Below, piece by piece: positions 15,701 to 23,855 of a stretch of 26,382 nt of DNA; position 1 is the stretch's first letter; each line of letters starts with the position of its first letter. The notes below the pieces were generated by a model. That model saw only the letters and a list, made by a program, of their open reading frames with translations. It was not told the DNA's origin and did no database searches. This DNA is from Flavobacteriales bacterium UBA7690 (GTDB lineage Bacteria; Bacteroidota; Bacteroidia; Flavobacteriales_F; PHOS-HE28). Both the position numbers and the translations under genes were made by a program. The DNA lies in the NCBI GenBank assembly GCA_002482775.1, contig DLGQ01000084.1, positions 1 to 26,382 on the forward strand, in the 5' to 3' direction.

Positions 15701-16615
15701 TCAGCTGCTACGCCTTCCGGCCCGTCTTCGAAGCAAGATCAGTGCGAGGCCTCCACCGACCAATGCAAGCACCAGCCAGAGTATCCTGCCTACACCCTTT
15801 TCATTTGCATCGGGCGTGGACATAACAACCTCAGTTGGCACTACCGGTTCCATTGAACGCAACGTATCGGCTGCCACCAATGATGCTTCTTCCAACGACT
15901 TTGAATAAGTGAAGCCATAGCCGTGCGCCATTTCGTAGATAGCCTTAGCCTGAGAGCGATAGCCGTTCAGCGTGAGCAGGTCGGCATAGGCGAACATCAA
16001 CGCACCGAACAAGGTGTCGTTCTCCGGAGTGAAGAAGTGCCGGTCGTTCACCTGGAAATGTACCTGCTTGACAAGTTGCTTCAGGTCCACGTCCGGCGGT
16101 GCATGTGGAGCACTGTCCGGCCGAAGATCAATACCGATAAGGGTCCAAGGGTCGGGGACACCGCCACGAACACGGGCTTTCAGCAAATTCAGATGGATCC
16201 ACTCCGAACCCTTGTGCGAGCCTGAATTCAGGTCCAAAGCTCGCTTCATGAAAGGAATGGCCTCGGCCGCCTTGCCGTTCAACTCCAGCGCCGCCGCGTG
16301 TGTTATCACCACCGTGTATTCGTTCGGCAACGCATGCACCAGTTCGGTGGAAAGAGCCAGACCCGCCGCGAACTGCTTGGCATAGAGGTGCGCGATCACC
16401 AGATCACTACAGGCACGCCCAGGACGCTTACCACATACCGCACCCTTCTCGGTGATGTATGCATGCAAAGTTCCCCGATCGATCTCCACCATGCCCAGGC
16501 GGTAGAACTCCACATCCTCAATGCCGATGCCGGGTATACGCTCTGTGAAGTTCATGCAGGCTTCCGAAGGCGTCGCAAGCAGGAACAAATAGGCAATGGT
16601 CATCGCATATCGCAT
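15701..16615 (-). CDS. Exported helical-repeat (TPR-like) protein with C-terminal membrane anchor
   Basis: A 304-residue protein not tied to a named family. Counting from ATG 16615, a signal peptide runs to about residue 19 (ending PSEA). The body has paired helices typical of tetratricopeptide-like repeats, for example AKQFAAGLALSTEL, AAALELNGKAAEAIPFMKRAL and ADLLTLNGYRSQAKAIYEMA. A single membrane helix near the C-terminus (about 277-296, LWLVLALVGGGLALILL) is followed by RRRAGRR, giving an anchored periplasmic protein with a positive cytosolic tail. The frame opens with TTG at 16630, but the ATG directly before the signal peptide is better. It precedes the GRDP-like gene by 57 nt but that gene has its own promoter. 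Confidence 0.7.
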   Translation of the reverse strand: MRYAMTIAYLFLLATPSEACMNFTERIPGIGIEDVEFYRLGMVEIDRGTLHAYITEKGAVCGKRPGRACSDLVIAHLYAKQFAAGLALSTELVHALPNEYTVVITHAAALELNGKAAEAIPFMKRALDLNSGSHKGSEWIHLNLLKARVRGGVPDPWTLIGIDLRPDSAPHAPPDVDLKQLVKQVHFQVNDRHFFTPENDTLFGALMFAYADLLTLNGYRSQAKAIYEMAHGYGFTYSKSLEEASLVAADTLRSMEPVVPTEVVMSTPDANEKGVGRILWLVLALVGGGLALILLRRRAGRRSS

Positions 16616-16738
16616 TGCGGAATGTAGCAAGACTTACACTTGTTCAATGCGGGAGGGCTGATCGTGTAACACGAGCATGGACAGCCATTCGCTTGCCGAG
16701 CATGAGGTTCCTTCACGTCAGCTATCCGCAAGGTGGGA

Positions 16739-16860
16739 TAGAGTAGGGGAGCCCCTCAGAATCCCCCCACCCCCGGCCCCGTCGGCACGCCACCGTTCAA
16801 GTGCGCGCTCAGCGCGGTCTCGTTCGGGATCATCACGGGGCGCGGCATTGCCGCTTTGAA
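16739..16860. repeat. Direct repeat copy 1 (displaced ftsK 3' end)
   Basis: This 122-bp segment matches 17914-18034 at the real ftsK 3' end in the same orientation. The match is near-perfect over the part nearest the stop and falls off toward 16860, with one 1-nt indel just beyond the stop. The spacing between the two stop codons is 1174 bp, and a complete T9SS gene lies between the copies. Confidence 0.85.
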
Positions 16861-16869
16861 CAAGGCCAT
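16756..16869 (-). pseudogene. 37-codon ORF with a duplicated FtsK C-terminus
   Basis: ATG 16869 to TGA 16756 encodes 37 residues starting MALFKAAMPRPVMIPNE. The last 26 residues equal the FtsK C-terminus except one Leu-to-Met change, ending GPGVGGF. Over those codons there are four base differences from ftsK, three of them synonymous. It starts 10 nt after the T9SS gene stop on the same strand. Most simply it is a remnant of a duplicated or displaced ftsK 3' end. A translated small protein is possible because the frame and stop are intact and the differences are mostly silent, but the lack of the rest of FtsK argues against function. Confidence 0.65.
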
Positions 16870-16879
16870 TTGTATTCTC

Positions 16880-17710
16880 CTAATCTACCTTCAGGAAACG
16901 CAAGCCGTGCACCGGTCCGGAAGCGGTCAATATCCGATAGGTATAGCTCCCCGACGCCAGCGTGCCGGTCTCGATATGCAGCACCTTGGATGTTCCGTTC
17001 ACATTGAAGCTCCGGACAACGTTGCCCAAAGCGTCCAATACTTCAAGAGTGCCACTGACCTCGTTCTCCGGCAGCGTATAGGGCAGGTACAGGTCGTTGG
17101 TGGTAGGATTCGGGTAGGGAGGTGCGCTAAGTTCCTCAACGACTCCTGTCACGCCAGCGGTGAAAGTGCCGGCGAGGCTGTACACGTTCGCATCACCGTT
17201 CGGCATGCTCAGGATCAGCTTGGTTCCTTGTGGGGTACTATAAATAGGATACTGCTGCTGATGGAAGTTGGCTTTGACCAAAGGTGATCCGTCCGCGGAG
17301 AACATGATGCTGCCATCATCATCGATCACTTGGGTGCTGGCGTGGACGACCGCTCCATCGAACCAAGCATTCCCATGTATGAATTCCACACCATCGTCCA
17401 GGTCAAAGAGGTGTTGTGAGATGTACAATATGTCGACAGCGACGTTTGCATTCAATACAGTTGCGCTCGCGAAGGAAACGGAACCACTTGGGTTGTGATC
17501 GAGGTCGTAGAAGTGCAAGTTCCTATTCACCCGATCGACGATAACATAAGTGTGGCCACGCTGCTCCAAATTCACCATCAAGAACTGGCGCGACGGGTCC
17601 GAATAGCCGAGCATCATCGAACTGCCTTGTTCATAGGTGTGTTCCAACGTAATCTGTCCAAGGGCCGGCGTGCCTAGAAGTACGATCGGAAAAAGAAGTA
17701 TGGGGCGCAT
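16880..17710 (-). CDS. T9SS C-terminal sorting-domain protein
   Basis: A 276-residue exported protein of unknown function. From ATG 17710 a signal peptide spans about residues 1-18 (MRPILLFPIVLLGTPALG). The mature part is beta-rich with propeller-like strands (VNRNLHFYDLDHNP, DGSIMFSADGSPLVK). The last 80 residues are a T9SS type A sorting domain: APPYPNPTTNDLYLPY, then LEVLDALGNVVRSF, and ending GLRFLKVD. The frame is open to 17845 but those residues are not signal-like. Its base composition is more AT-rich than ftsK. It lies exactly between two copies of the ftsK 3' end, which suggests arrival as a unit. No strong -7 box is visible upstream. Confidence 0.82.
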   Translation of the reverse strand: MRPILLFPIVLLGTPALGQITLEHTYEQGSSMMLGYSDPSRQFLMVNLEQRGHTYVIVDRVNRNLHFYDLDHNPSGSVSFASATVLNANVAVDILYISQHLFDLDDGVEFIHGNAWFDGAVVHASTQVIDDDGSIMFSADGSPLVKANFHQQQYPIYSTPQGTKLILSMPNGDANVYSLAGTFTAGVTGVVEELSAPPYPNPTTNDLYLPYTLPENEVSGTLEVLDALGNVVRSFNVNGTSKVLHIETGTLASGSYTYRILTASGPVHGLRFLKVD

Positions 17711-17913
17711 GGGGTAGGTGTGTTTGTCGTTTAGCAATAGACGCGCTTTGGTATCCTTTGCTGCCTTCACTAAGGTGACGGCGCAGCCATCTATTCGAAA
17801 TATACGCGGCCTGCTTTGAACGGGAACGCACCACCGGCTCAGCATCCCTCATCCCAAGCCCAGTTGGCAGATCGCCTTCAAATGGGTCTTTTAGACCAAG
17901 CGAATAGTTCCAG

Positions 17914-18034
17914 TAGAGTAGGGGAGTCCTCAGAATCCCCCCACCCCAGGCCCCGTCGGCACGCCACCATTCAAGTGCGCGCTCAGCGCCGTCTCGTTCG
18001 GGATCAACACACGGCGCGCTTTGCTGCCTTCGAA
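17914..18034. repeat. Direct repeat copy 2 (genuine ftsK 3' end)
   Basis: This segment covers the last 35 codons of ftsK and 16 bp beyond its stop, and matches copy 1 at 16739-16860. Homology includes TAGAGTAGGGGAG downstream of the stop, so the duplicated unit was DNA crossing the gene end rather than just a protein motif. Confidence 0.85.
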
Positions 18035-20581
18035 AGCCCCCAGGATACCTGCGCTTTCCAGTTGGTCCACGATACGGCCAGCGCGGTTGTAGCCGAGCTT
18101 CAGTTTGCGTTGGATCAAGGAGGTGCTGCCTTGTTGGGTCATCACCACCAAGCGCGCGGCATCTTCGAACATGCTGTCGCGTTCGCCGTCGTCCAGGTCG
18201 CCGCCGCCTTCGCCGTCCTCGGTGGGCACTTCGGGTAAGATCAGGGCATCCGGGTAGCCACGTTGGTTGCCGATGAAGTCGCAGATCTTGTCCACTTCCG
18301 GCGTGTCCACGAAGGCGCACTGGATACGGATGAGGTCGTTGCCGGTGCTCAGGAGCATGTCACCGCGACCGATGAGTTGGTCGGCTCCACCGCTGTCCAG
18401 GATGGTGCGGCTGTCGATCTTGCTGGTCACACGGAAGGCGATACGCGCCGGGAAGTTGGCCTTGATGGTACCGGTGATGATGTTCACGCTCGGACGCTGC
18501 GTGGCGATGATCAGGTGGATGCCGATGGCACGGGCCAACTGCGCCAGACGGGCGATGGGTGTTTCCACTTCGCGACCGGCGGTCATGATCAGATCAGCGA
18601 ACTCGTCCACCACCAGCACGATGTAGGGGAGGAAGCGGTGACCGTTCTCCGGGTTCAAGCGGCGGCTGATGAACTTGGCGTTGTACTCCTTGATGTTACG
18701 CACTTGCGCATCCTTCAAGAGTTCGTAGCGCAGGTCCATCTCGATGCACAGGCTGTTCAACGTGGCCACCACCTTCTTGGTGTCTGTGATGATGGCGTCG
18801 CTGTCGCCCGGCAACTTGGCCAGGAAGTGGCGCTCGATCTTGTTGAAGAGGGTGAGCTCCACCTTCTTCGGATCCACCAGTACGAACTTGATCTGGCTCG
18901 GGTGCTTCTTGTAGAGCAGCGAGACGAGGATCGCGTTCAAGCCTACGGACTTACCCTGACCGGTGGCACCCGCCATGAGCAAGTGCGGCATCTTGGTAAG
19001 GTCCGTGACGAAGGTCTCGTTGCTGATGGTCTTGCCTAACACCAACGGCAGGTCCATGCCGCTGTTCTGGAACTTCTCGCTGGCGATCACCGAGCGCATG
19101 CCCACGATCTGCGGCTTGCTGTTCGGCACTTCGATACCGATGGTCCCTTTGCCGGGGATCGGCGCGATGATGCGGATGCCGAGGGCGGCGAGGCTCAGCG
19201 CGATATCGTCCTCCAGGTTCTTGATCTTGCTGATGCGCACACCCGCCTGAGGAATGATCTCGTACAGCGTTACCGTGGGCCCGATGGTGGCCTTGATCTT
19301 GTCGATGCCGATGTTGTAGTGCCCGAGCGTCTCCACGATGCGGTCCTTGTTCGCCTCCAACTCTTCTTTGGTCACGGTGAGCTCGCCGGTGCCATGGTCC
19401 ACGAGCAGATCGATAGGTGGCAGTTCGTAGCTGCTCAGCTCTAGGGTAGGGTCGTACTCGCCGAACTCCTTCAGCTTCTCTTCGATCTGGTCTTCGCTCA
19501 GGAGTTTCTCCACCGGAGCGCTGGTCACGCTCATGCCGCTGATACTGTCGTTCAACTCGGCCACGCTGCTCATCACGGGCGACTCCATCGGTGCCATCAC
19601 CTCCATCGGCGCTGTTTCCAGTTCGAGGGGCATAGCGGCGTCATTCTTTTTCACCGCCACGAAAGCCTCCTCGAGGATGTCCTCGTCGACCTCTTCAACT
19701 TCTTCCACCTCCTCTTCGATCTCTTCTTCCTCCGCTTCCTCGAACGACTCCTCTTCCGCGAGCAACTGATCGGCCGCAGCGAGTTCTTCAGCCGTTGGCT
19801 TCACGGCACGCACGCGCACACCGGCAGCCGCTGCCACAGAAGCTGCCTCGGCCACGTCGATGGCTTCTTCCTCTTCCTTCGGTGCAGGCTTCAAGCGGTC
19901 CAACGCATCGCCCAACCAACCGAAACTGGTGTTGAAGGTGAAGGTGACGAAGGCGCCCAGTGCGAAGACGATCAGCGCGCCCGTGCCGAAGTTGCCGAGC
20001 AGGGTGGTGAGGTGTTTGGTGATCGCGAAGCCGATGCCACCGCCGAGGAACATGTACTCGCCGCGGAAGATGAAGCCGAGCACGGTGGGGAACCACAACA
20101 TCGCCATGGCGGTCCAGCCCAGCGTACGTTTCACGGGGAGCAGCCACTTGCCCAACAGGATGCGCACGCCAGCGAGGAAGCTCCACAGCACGAGCCAGAA
20201 AGCCGCCACACCGAACCATTTGTAGATGAACTGGTTCGCGGTGAGCGCTCCGATCTTGCCCAGCCAATTCTCAGCCTGCACCTCCGGCGAGAAGATCTCG
20301 CTCCACGAACGACCGATGAGGTCCTGATCTATCCGCCAGGTGAACAGGAACGAGGTGAACGCCACGAGGAGGTACGCCGCACCGAGCACGAGGAACAGCC
20401 CGCCGACCTTGTGCGTACGCTCATTGGCCAGGAAGGCCTTGAACTTCGCCCAACGGCCTTCGCCAGCAGCGGATCCGGTGGATGTGTCCTTTCGTTTGCG
20501 CTTAGTTGGCGCAGCTTCGGCTGCTTCTTCGCGCGCGGTGTTCCTCTTCGTGTTGGCCAAGGCGGTAAGGCTTGTGGGCAC
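17930..20581 (-). CDS. ftsK: DNA translocase FtsK
   Basis: An 883-residue FtsK/SpoIIIE translocase that pumps chromosome ends through the closing septum and activates dimer resolution. The N-terminus has a basic segment (KRKRKD) and about four membrane helices up to residue 225. A strongly acidic linker follows (Glu-rich about 270-305), then the motor with Walker A GATGQGKSVGLN (about 535-546) and Walker B LVVDEFADL (about 655). A C-terminal gamma winged helix (about 815-870, TSLIQRKLKLGYNRAGRIVDQLE) reads polar DNA motifs. The start is GTG at 20581; no in-frame ATG lies nearby and the promoter box at 20621-20628 fits it. The linker is short compared with E. coli. The 3' end is duplicated 1174 bp downstream. 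Confidence 0.95.
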   Translation of the reverse strand: MPTSLTALANTKRNTAREEAAEAAPTKRKRKDTSTGSAAGEGRWAKFKAFLANERTHKVGGLFLVLGAAYLLVAFTSFLFTWRIDQDLIGRSWSEIFSPEVQAENWLGKIGALTANQFIYKWFGVAAFWLVLWSFLAGVRILLGKWLLPVKRTLGWTAMAMLWFPTVLGFIFRGEYMFLGGGIGFAITKHLTTLLGNFGTGALIVFALGAFVTFTFNTSFGWLGDALDRLKPAPKEEEEAIDVAEAASVAAAAGVRVRAVKPTAEELAAADQLLAEEESFEEAEEEEIEEEVEEVEEVDEDILEEAFVAVKKNDAAMPLELETAPMEVMAPMESPVMSSVAELNDSISGMSVTSAPVEKLLSEDQIEEKLKEFGEYDPTLELSSYELPPIDLLVDHGTGELTVTKEELEANKDRIVETLGHYNIGIDKIKATIGPTVTLYEIIPQAGVRISKIKNLEDDIALSLAALGIRIIAPIPGKGTIGIEVPNSKPQIVGMRSVIASEKFQNSGMDLPLVLGKTISNETFVTDLTKMPHLLMAGATGQGKSVGLNAILVSLLYKKHPSQIKFVLVDPKKVELTLFNKIERHFLAKLPGDSDAIITDTKKVVATLNSLCIEMDLRYELLKDAQVRNIKEYNAKFISRRLNPENGHRFLPYIVLVVDEFADLIMTAGREVETPIARLAQLARAIGIHLIIATQRPSVNIITGTIKANFPARIAFRVTSKIDSRTILDSGGADQLIGRGDMLLSTGNDLIRIQCAFVDTPEVDKICDFIGNQRGYPDALILPEVPTEDGEGGGDLDDGERDSMFEDAARLVVMTQQGSTSLIQRKLKLGYNRAGRIVDQLESAGILGAFEGSKARRVLIPNETALSAHLNGGVPTGPGVGGF

Positions 20582-20620
20582 GGTTCACCATGCAGAATGC
20601 AGGCTCACGCGCGACCCGGT

Positions 20621-20628
20621 CAAAACTA
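20621..20628 (-). promoter_or_regulatory. Bacteroidota -7 promoter box for ftsK
   Basis: TAGTTTTG on the minus strand (CAAAACTA on the plus) is an exact TAnnTTTG match, 39 nt upstream of the GTG start. The rest of this 200-bp spacer holds an imperfect hairpin (CCGTGA 20738-20743 with TCACGG 20757-20762) just past the lipoprotein stop and two near-copies of GGCTAGTGGC (20725, 20761). The hairpin might end the lipoprotein transcript. Confidence 0.5.
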
Positions 20629-20781
20629 CCGGGGTGCCTTAGGGGAACGGGCCGAGGGCCGGGTCTATTATGAACAAAGCAGGGTGGAAGAGCCGCGACG
20701 AGCAGCAAGTCCTTAGCGGCAAGCGGCTAGTGGCCATCCGTGATCAGGCTCGTGGCTCACGGCTAGAGGCTGGAAACTGGA

Positions 20782-21489
20782 TCACATCGAGAACGTCCCC
20801 AGCACTTCCGCCAGCTCGTGGTGAAGCACTTCGGGCTGCACCTTGTCGAACCCTTCCTTCACAACGAATTTCGCGGGATCCACCTTGCCGGGCTGCACGC
20901 TGATGGCATCCAACCGCATACGCATGCCGTACTGGACAACATCGTAACGCAAGAGCACTCCGGGGATCTCAGCGAAAGGGCCGAACCAGTTCGGGTTCTG
21001 CAATTCTATTCCATCGGTGTACCAGAGGTCCGTCTCATGGTGGTCTATCCTGTCGAACACGGCGATGGCACGTTTGCACGGGTAGCCAGCGATGGTATCG
21101 CGGTCCTGGGTGTAGATGATCGTGGGTGTACCACTTTCCTCGTTGAAGAGCCCGAGGTCGCGCGGTTGCAAGTGCGCTACCATCTTCTTGCTCATCATGC
21201 TCAAGTGGTAGTCCAGCGCTTTTTGCACGCCGTCCATCACCATGGTGGTGCGGAAGATGCCCATACCAGCGCTCAGTTCGGCCACTTGCTTGTCATCGGC
21301 GAAGGTGAGCGTGGTGCGTTCCGGAAGCATGCCGGCCATGATGCCGTTGGGGTCGTAATCCGGGAAGCTCAGCGCGTATTCGATCACGCCCTCGGCCACT
21401 TTGCTCTCTAGCAGGCTGGAGGTACAGCCGCTCAAGAGAGGCGCCGTCAGTGTGGCAATGATCAGGATCGTCGAGGATTGCTTCCGCAT
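20782..21489 (-). CDS. Lipoprotein, DUF4412/GLPGLI-like
   Basis: A 235-residue predicted lipoprotein: the signal ends LLSGC (lipobox, Cys22), so it is acylated and probably sits in the outer or inner membrane facing the periplasm. The mature domain shows the order typical of DUF4412/GLPGLI-like Bacteroidota proteins: DTIAGYPCKRA, DLWYTDGI and FAEIPGVLLRYD, close to the GLPGL(I/V)L motif. The role of that family is unknown. The gene lies upstream of ftsK on the same strand but is separated by a spacer with its own promoter. It is divergent from the arginase gene across 228 bp, a region that shows no exact -7 box on either strand. Confidence 0.72.
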   Translation of the reverse strand: MRKQSSTILIIATLTAPLLSGCTSSLLESKVAEGVIEYALSFPDYDPNGIMAGMLPERTTLTFADDKQVAELSAGMGIFRTTMVMDGVQKALDYHLSMMSKKMVAHLQPRDLGLFNEESGTPTIIYTQDRDTIAGYPCKRAIAVFDRIDHHETDLWYTDGIELQNPNWFGPFAEIPGVLLRYDVVQYGMRMRLDAISVQPGKVDPAKFVVKEGFDKVQPEVLHHELAEVLGTFSM

Positions 21490-21717
21490 AGGTGCCGGTG
21501 CTTTTTGAAGGTGGCCTTAGTACGTGGATGGGGTGGGAAGTGTTCCACGCGAGGCATCCCGTCCGCCGGCCAGCTCACCCAGAGTCGACCGGACCGCCTG
21601 AACGAAAAGATCTGCGTGTGCGCTCTGCATCTCCTTCATTTTGCGCGCCTTAGCCGTTATCGAACTGCCCTGTGGTACCTCGCCCATACCTTCGCCGTAC
21701 CCTTTACCGGGCGAACT

Positions 21718-22656
21718 ATGGAACTGCGATTGATCGAAGCGGCCTCGGAGATCGGGGCCGGTAAGCGGGGAGCCAGCATGGGCATGGCCGCCTTGCGTGT
21801 GGCCGCATGGAAGAACGGAAGTGAGCTTTTCGGCCACGCCGAGGAGAGCATCCTGCGCGACGAGAACGACGTGCTCTACGAGGACGACCGCAGCCCCAAC
21901 GCCCACCACATCGACGGACTGATCCGGTTCGAGAGCGACCTCGCCTTCGAAGTGTATAAGTATGTCAGGAACAACGTTTTCCCCATCGTTGTCGGAGGTG
22001 ATCATTCAATTGCTATCGGATCCGTTTCGGGTACCAAGATGGCCTTCCCCAATGAGCGCTTGGGTGTGGTCTGGATAGATGCCCATGCCGACCTCCACAG
22101 CCCCTGGACCACACCCAGCGGCAACGTACACGGCATGCCACTGGCGCTGCTGATGCACATCGAAAAGAAAGGCCGTAACAGACCCCGGGTGTACACCATG
22201 GACACTTGGGACCACCTGCGGAAGATCGGCGTGAACGGGCCCAAGCTGCTGCCGAGCGACCTTGTCTTCATCGCCCTGCGCGACTACGAACCCGAGGAGG
22301 AGGCCATCATCAAGGAGCACGGCATCAAAGTGATCACCGTAGCCGACCTGCGGCAGAAAGGTGCCGAAGCCGTGGTGAACGAGACTCTTGCCCACCTCAG
22401 TCTCTGCGGCCGTATCCACGTCAGCTTCGATGTGGACAGCTTGGACCCGACCATCTCCGTGGGCACTGGAACCCCGGTTCCCGACGGCCTCTTCGGTGAG
22501 GAAGCCTCGGCACTGCTCCAAGGCTTTTGCCGCGACCCGAAAACGGCAACGCTGGACGTGGTGGAGATCAATCCATCGCTGGACACGAACAACGCCATGG
22601 CCGAAGCCACCTTGAAGATCCTGGAGCCGCTGTTCCCGATCCTGAGAAGCCGGTAA
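21718..22656 (+). CDS. rocF: Arginase
   Basis: A 312-residue ureohydrolase expected to split arginine into ornithine and urea in the cytosol. The binuclear manganese ligands are all present: GGDHS (His96), DAHADLH (Asp121, His123, Asp125) and SFDVDSLDP (Asp238, Asp240). SGNVHGMP (His138) is the arginase signature rather than agmatinase, and Glu283 in VVEINP fits the guanidino-binding Glu. The frame is open to 21478, but the extra 80 residues are unlike the family; ATG 21718 starts MELRLIEAASEIGAG as expected. A one-mismatch -7 box (TACCTTCG, 21687-21694) lies 23 nt upstream. ctlX follows on the same strand after a repeat-filled 238-bp gap. Formiminoglutamase-type activity is less likely but not excluded. 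Confidence 0.88.
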   Translation: MELRLIEAASEIGAGKRGASMGMAALRVAAWKNGSELFGHAEESILRDENDVLYEDDRSPNAHHIDGLIRFESDLAFEVYKYVRNNVFPIVVGGDHSIAIGSVSGTKMAFPNERLGVVWIDAHADLHSPWTTPSGNVHGMPLALLMHIEKKGRNRPRVYTMDTWDHLRKIGVNGPKLLPSDLVFIALRDYEPEEEAIIKEHGIKVITVADLRQKGAEAVVNETLAHLSLCGRIHVSFDVDSLDPTISVGTGTPVPDGLFGEEASALLQGFCRDPKTATLDVVEINPSLDTNNAMAEATLKILEPLFPILRSR

Positions 22657-22658
22657 CA

Positions 22659-22897
22659 CATGTGGTCATGTGAAAATGTGCGCATGTGGACATGAAATGC
22701 ACGGCTGAATGAACGTTCGCGTTGGCCGGTCGGTCCATGTCCACATGAAGCGCAGGCATCAGAGCATGTGGTCATGTGAACATATGCGCATGTGGTCATT
22801 GAATGCCCTGCTGAATGAGCGCTCACGTTGGCCGGTCGGTCCATGTCCACATGAAGCGCAGGCTGGTGGGTTGCTCACATGACCACATGTCCACATG
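22659..22897 (+). repeat. 106-bp tandem repeat with nested inverted repeats before ctlX
   Basis: Two direct copies (22659-22764 and 22765-22870) agree at about 89 of the first 99 positions, with 36 identical bases near the end. Each contains CATGTGGTCATGTG and CATGTCCACATG. The latter occurs three times (22736, 22842, 22886), and its reverse complement CATGTGGACATG at 22683. The outer arms CATGTGGTCATGTG (22659-22672) and CACATGACCACATG (22876-22889) are perfect 14-bp inverted repeats. The array starts two bases after the arginase stop, and its last CATGTCCACATG ends in the ctlX start codon. It would fold into alternative hairpins in mRNA. Confidence 0.85.
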
Positions 22898-23854
22898 AGC
22901 CAGCAAGTCGCTTCCTCCGTCATCCTCATCCGCCCCACCGGCTTCGGCTTTGATCCGGAGACCGCTGCCAGCAACACCTTTCAGCAACGCAACACCGACC
23001 CTGAGGTGAAGCGCAAAGCCGCCGAGGAGTTCGATGGGCTGTTGGAAGCACTGCGTATTCGTGGCATCGGTTTCACTGTTCTGGATCCATTCGACCGCAA
23101 CGCCCCGAACGGTGTTTTCCCCAACAACTGGTTCAGCACCGATGCCGATGGTAGGGTGATACTTTATCCCATGCTCACGAAAAGCCGCCGCGCGGAACGG
23201 GACCCGGACCTGGAGCGTGTGCTGCGGGCAGAGGGCTTCAACGTTACGGGCACAGTGGATATCAGCGGCTGGGAGCACCAAGGACTCATCCTAGAAGGCA
23301 CAGGTAGCTTGGTGCTGGATCGGATCAACAAGAAAGCCTTCGCCTGCCTCAGCGAACGCACCACCGAACGTGCTGTGAACGATTGGTGTGCGCGCTTCGG
23401 TTACACCCCGATCACCTTCGTGGCCACGGAAGATGGCCGCATTCCCGACGGTGGTGGCGTGCGCGGCATTCCCGTCTACCACACCAACGTGGTCATGAGC
23501 ATCGGCGAGACGTTCGCGGTGGTCTGCCTGGATGCCATGCCATTCCCCGCTGAACGCCAAGAAGTGCAGGAGGAACTGGTCAAGAGCGGCAAAGAGGTCA
23601 TCGCCATAGGCATAGAACAAATGCAGCATTTCCTGGGGAACATGCTCCAGCTCAAGCCCTCTCAGAACTCGCCGCTCGCTGCTTCATACCTATTCCTCTC
23701 CGAAACCGCCTTCCTCCAGCTCAGACCCGAGCAACGCATCGCTCTCCAAAAGCACGGCCAGTTGGTGCCGGTGGCCATTCCCATCATTGAAGCCGTGGGC
23801 GGCGGAAGCGTACGCTGCATGTTGGCGGAGAATTTCTTGGTGCGTAGAGGTTAG
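22895..23854 (+). CDS. ctlX: CtlX-type citrulline/arginine-related hydrolase
   Basis: A 319-residue member of the guanidine-modifying (amidinotransferase/arginine deiminase) superfamily, most like the CtlX group annotated as citrulline utilisation hydrolase. Visible motifs are ILIRPTGFGFDPETA and FPNNWFS near the N-terminus, LEGTGS (Glu134), VYHTNVVMS (His196) and GGGSVRCML, with the candidate nucleophile Cys308. CtlX is thought to hydrolyse citrulline or a related ureido/guanidino compound. The start ATG is the last part of the upstream repeat array but matches the family N-terminus. Its neighbours, arginase and argS, support a role in arginine metabolism. Exact substrate is inferred only from the family name. 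Confidence 0.85.
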   Translation: MSQQVASSVILIRPTGFGFDPETAASNTFQQRNTDPEVKRKAAEEFDGLLEALRIRGIGFTVLDPFDRNAPNGVFPNNWFSTDADGRVILYPMLTKSRRAERDPDLERVLRAEGFNVTGTVDISGWEHQGLILEGTGSLVLDRINKKAFACLSERTTERAVNDWCARFGYTPITFVATEDGRIPDGGGVRGIPVYHTNVVMSIGETFAVVCLDAMPFPAERQEVQEELVKSGKEVIAIGIEQMQHFLGNMLQLKPSQNSPLAASYLFLSETAFLQLRPEQRIALQKHGQLVPVAIPIIEAVGGGSVRCMLAENFLVRRG

Positions 23855-23855
23855 T

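Noticed and set aside
16880..17710. Integron-type gene cassette
   Set aside because: The flanking repeats are copies of the ftsK 3' end, not attC-like folded sites, and no integron integrase is present.
22284..22850. Minus-strand frames through the ctlX upstream repeat with recurring His/Met/Cys peptides
   Set aside because: The repeated peptides follow from the tandem DNA repeat; there is no plausible start region and the frame runs antisense through arginase.
22659..22897. CRISPR array
   Set aside because: Only two long tandem units without unique spacers, with imperfect repeats and inverted arms; no cas genes nearby.
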